A stretch of DNA of 15,938 bases from CAZSLC01 sp964607675 (GTDB lineage Bacteria > Bacteroidota > Bacteroidia > Bacteroidales > UBA932), in contig CAZSLC010000032.1 of NCBI GenBank assembly GCA_964607675.1, positions 1 through 15,938 of the forward strand, read 5' to 3'. Position 1 is the stretch's first letter, and each line of letters opens with the position of its first letter. The notes beneath the pieces were generated by a model. The model had not been told where the DNA came from. It was given only the letters and a program-made list of their open reading frames with translations, and made no database searches. Positions 14,927 to 15,938 of this stretch are shown here, one piece after another. The translations under genes and the position numbers were made by a program.

Positions 14927-15790
14927 TTATTGTTTTTTCACCCACACACTCCCCTTTACGAACTTGCCTTGTTTCCAGCACAAGATCAAAAATACTGCTG
15001 TTATTATTGAGCAGATCACCACGGCAACAAGAGATCCCTCTGGTCCAAATTCACCACCAGTAAGCCATTTTGCCCCAGAAATATTTGCCTCAAGGAGGCT
15101 GTTCGAACCTGCCCCACCTGAAACAGCTACTCCAAAAATATCCCCTTCTGCCATATTCCATGCCATATGGAAAAATACTGGGAGCCATATATTTCTTGAG
15201 TACATATAAAGTGCTGCAATGGAAAGTCCAGCCTCTATTGCTACTGCGATCCCATCTGTGAATGAACTATTTTGATTCATTAAATGAAGCAGACCGAAGA
15301 TGAGGGCAGAGATGACCAAGGCTATTATACTACCCAATTTCTCCTCTACTACCCTAAAGAGAATACCACGGAACACGAACTCCTCGCTCAGTGCTGTTGC
15401 AAGATTGCCAAGGATAATGAGAATCCAGAATAAGTCCCAATGGACAGCCACCACCTCATATCCACCAGCAATGAATATGATTCCGATTACTGCTGCTTGG
15501 CACAAAAATCCTAGGATAAAACCACCAAGGGCATTGATCCCAAATCTATGAAGTGATATTTCAGTACATCTGCGTTTTTCTGCCCATCTGAAATAGAGCC
15601 AATATGAAACTGGCCATAAAACAATAGTAATACTGTAACGTAAAAATCTAATCACCGAAAGATTGACAAGCCCTGCTGAATAGGCACTTTTTACGATCAA
15701 ATCAGCAATAATGGCTATTGCACTGAAAAATATAAATCCTACAATAATGCGAACAATTGAAAGGGAAAAGAATTTTGATATATATTTCAT
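14927..15790 (-). CDS. CPBP family intramembrane metalloprotease
   Basis: Membrane protein of the CPBP (CAAX protease and bacteriocin-processing, Abi/Rce1-like) family, 287 aa, with about seven or eight helices. The three metal and catalytic motifs are complete: Glu136-Glu137 with Arg141 (EEFVFRG), His169 (FGLLHL), and His208 with Asn212 (FFHMAWN). It is therefore probably an active protease; its substrate is unknown, and prenylated-protein processing is not implied in bacteria. It is first of the leftward cluster, 10 bases before the DUF302 gene. CPBP proteins also occur in bacteriocin self-immunity, but no bacteriocin gene is near. Confidence 0.92.
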   Translation of the reverse strand: MKYISKFFSLSIVRIIVGFIFFSAIAIIADLIVKSAYSAGLVNLSVIRFLRYSITIVLWPVSYWLYFRWAEKRRCTEISLHRFGINALGGFILGFLCQAAVIGIIFIAGGYEVVAVHWDLFWILIILGNLATALSEEFVFRGILFRVVEEKLGSIIALVISALIFGLLHLMNQNSSFTDGIAVAIEAGLSIAALYMYSRNIWLPVFFHMAWNMAEGDIFGVAVSGGAGSNSLLEANISGAKWLTGGEFGPEGSLVAVVICSIITAVFLILCWKQGKFVKGSVWVKKQ

Positions 15791-15938
15791 TCGTAAAGTT
15801 TTTATTTATAAAGGTAGTTATTTTTCGGAGCAAGATATTATTTTAAATAATATATTTTATTGAGTATTACATCCTTTCCACTATAAGAAATAAAGCGTTT
15901 AATCATCTTAAGAAGAAAAAAAGCGAATTAGAAAAAAT
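15791..15938. other. AT-rich region upstream of the CPBP gene
   Basis: No gene is visible in these 148 bases. It must hold the leftward promoter of the CPBP cluster. TACCTTTA on the minus strand (15816-15809) is one mismatch from the -7 consensus, but no -33 element stands at the right distance. The window ends here. Confidence 0.4.

Noticed and set aside
14927..15790. Bacteriocin immunity system around the CPBP gene
   Set aside because: No bacteriocin precursor, double-glycine leader or ABC exporter is seen next to it.

Overview
The window is about 16 kb of AT-rich bacterial chromosome, most likely from an anaerobic or microaerobic member of the Bacteroidota, order Bacteroidales. Four things support this. 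The predicted promoters fit the Bacteroidetes type (-33 TTTG, -7 TAnnTTTG), and the starts have no clear Shine-Dalgarno sequences. A DUF4492 gene precedes cydAB. The nrdDG genes and the eukaryote-type P5C dehydrogenase are of kinds common in Bacteroidales. A DUF4143-type ATPase is also present. The species cannot be named from the sequence. A 100-base run of N (4408-4507) marks a scaffold gap.

Layout from the left. 1-230 is non-coding and rich in consecutive hairpins; it is the least explained part of the window. katG (catalase-peroxidase, minus strand) ends at a clear terminator and is divergent from a MATE efflux gene across a compact shared promoter region. Next is a cytochrome bd operon: a one-helix DUF4492 protein, the scaffold gap, cydA, cydB and a terminator. 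Then comes a cobalamin riboswitch with a plausible promoter and expression platform, leading into nrdD-nrdG, the anaerobic class III ribonucleotide reductase and its activase. nrdG overlaps tail-to-tail with pruA (delta-1-pyrroline-5-carboxylate dehydrogenase). A very AT-rich, palindrome-filled spacer separates pruA from a DUF4143-type ATPase whose key motifs look eroded. The ATPase overlaps tail-to-tail with a leftward three-gene cluster: a CPBP membrane protease, a secreted DUF302 protein, and a DUF3089 alpha/beta hydrolase fused to an N-terminal membrane domain.

How the genes fit together. The left and centre read as an oxygen-management neighbourhood. KatG removes peroxide, cytochrome bd consumes oxygen at high affinity, and NrdDG supplies dNTPs without oxygen. 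The riboswitch ties NrdDG to cobalamin supply, which predicts a B12-dependent class II reductase (nrdJ) elsewhere in the genome. The right-hand cluster appears to be an envelope operon of unknown purpose. No complete new system (defence island, CRISPR, phage) is visible. The points most worth a second look are the hairpin-rich left edge, the B12 switch on nrdDG with its competing hairpins, the matching half-sites in front of the cyd operon and pruA, and the degraded ATPase.
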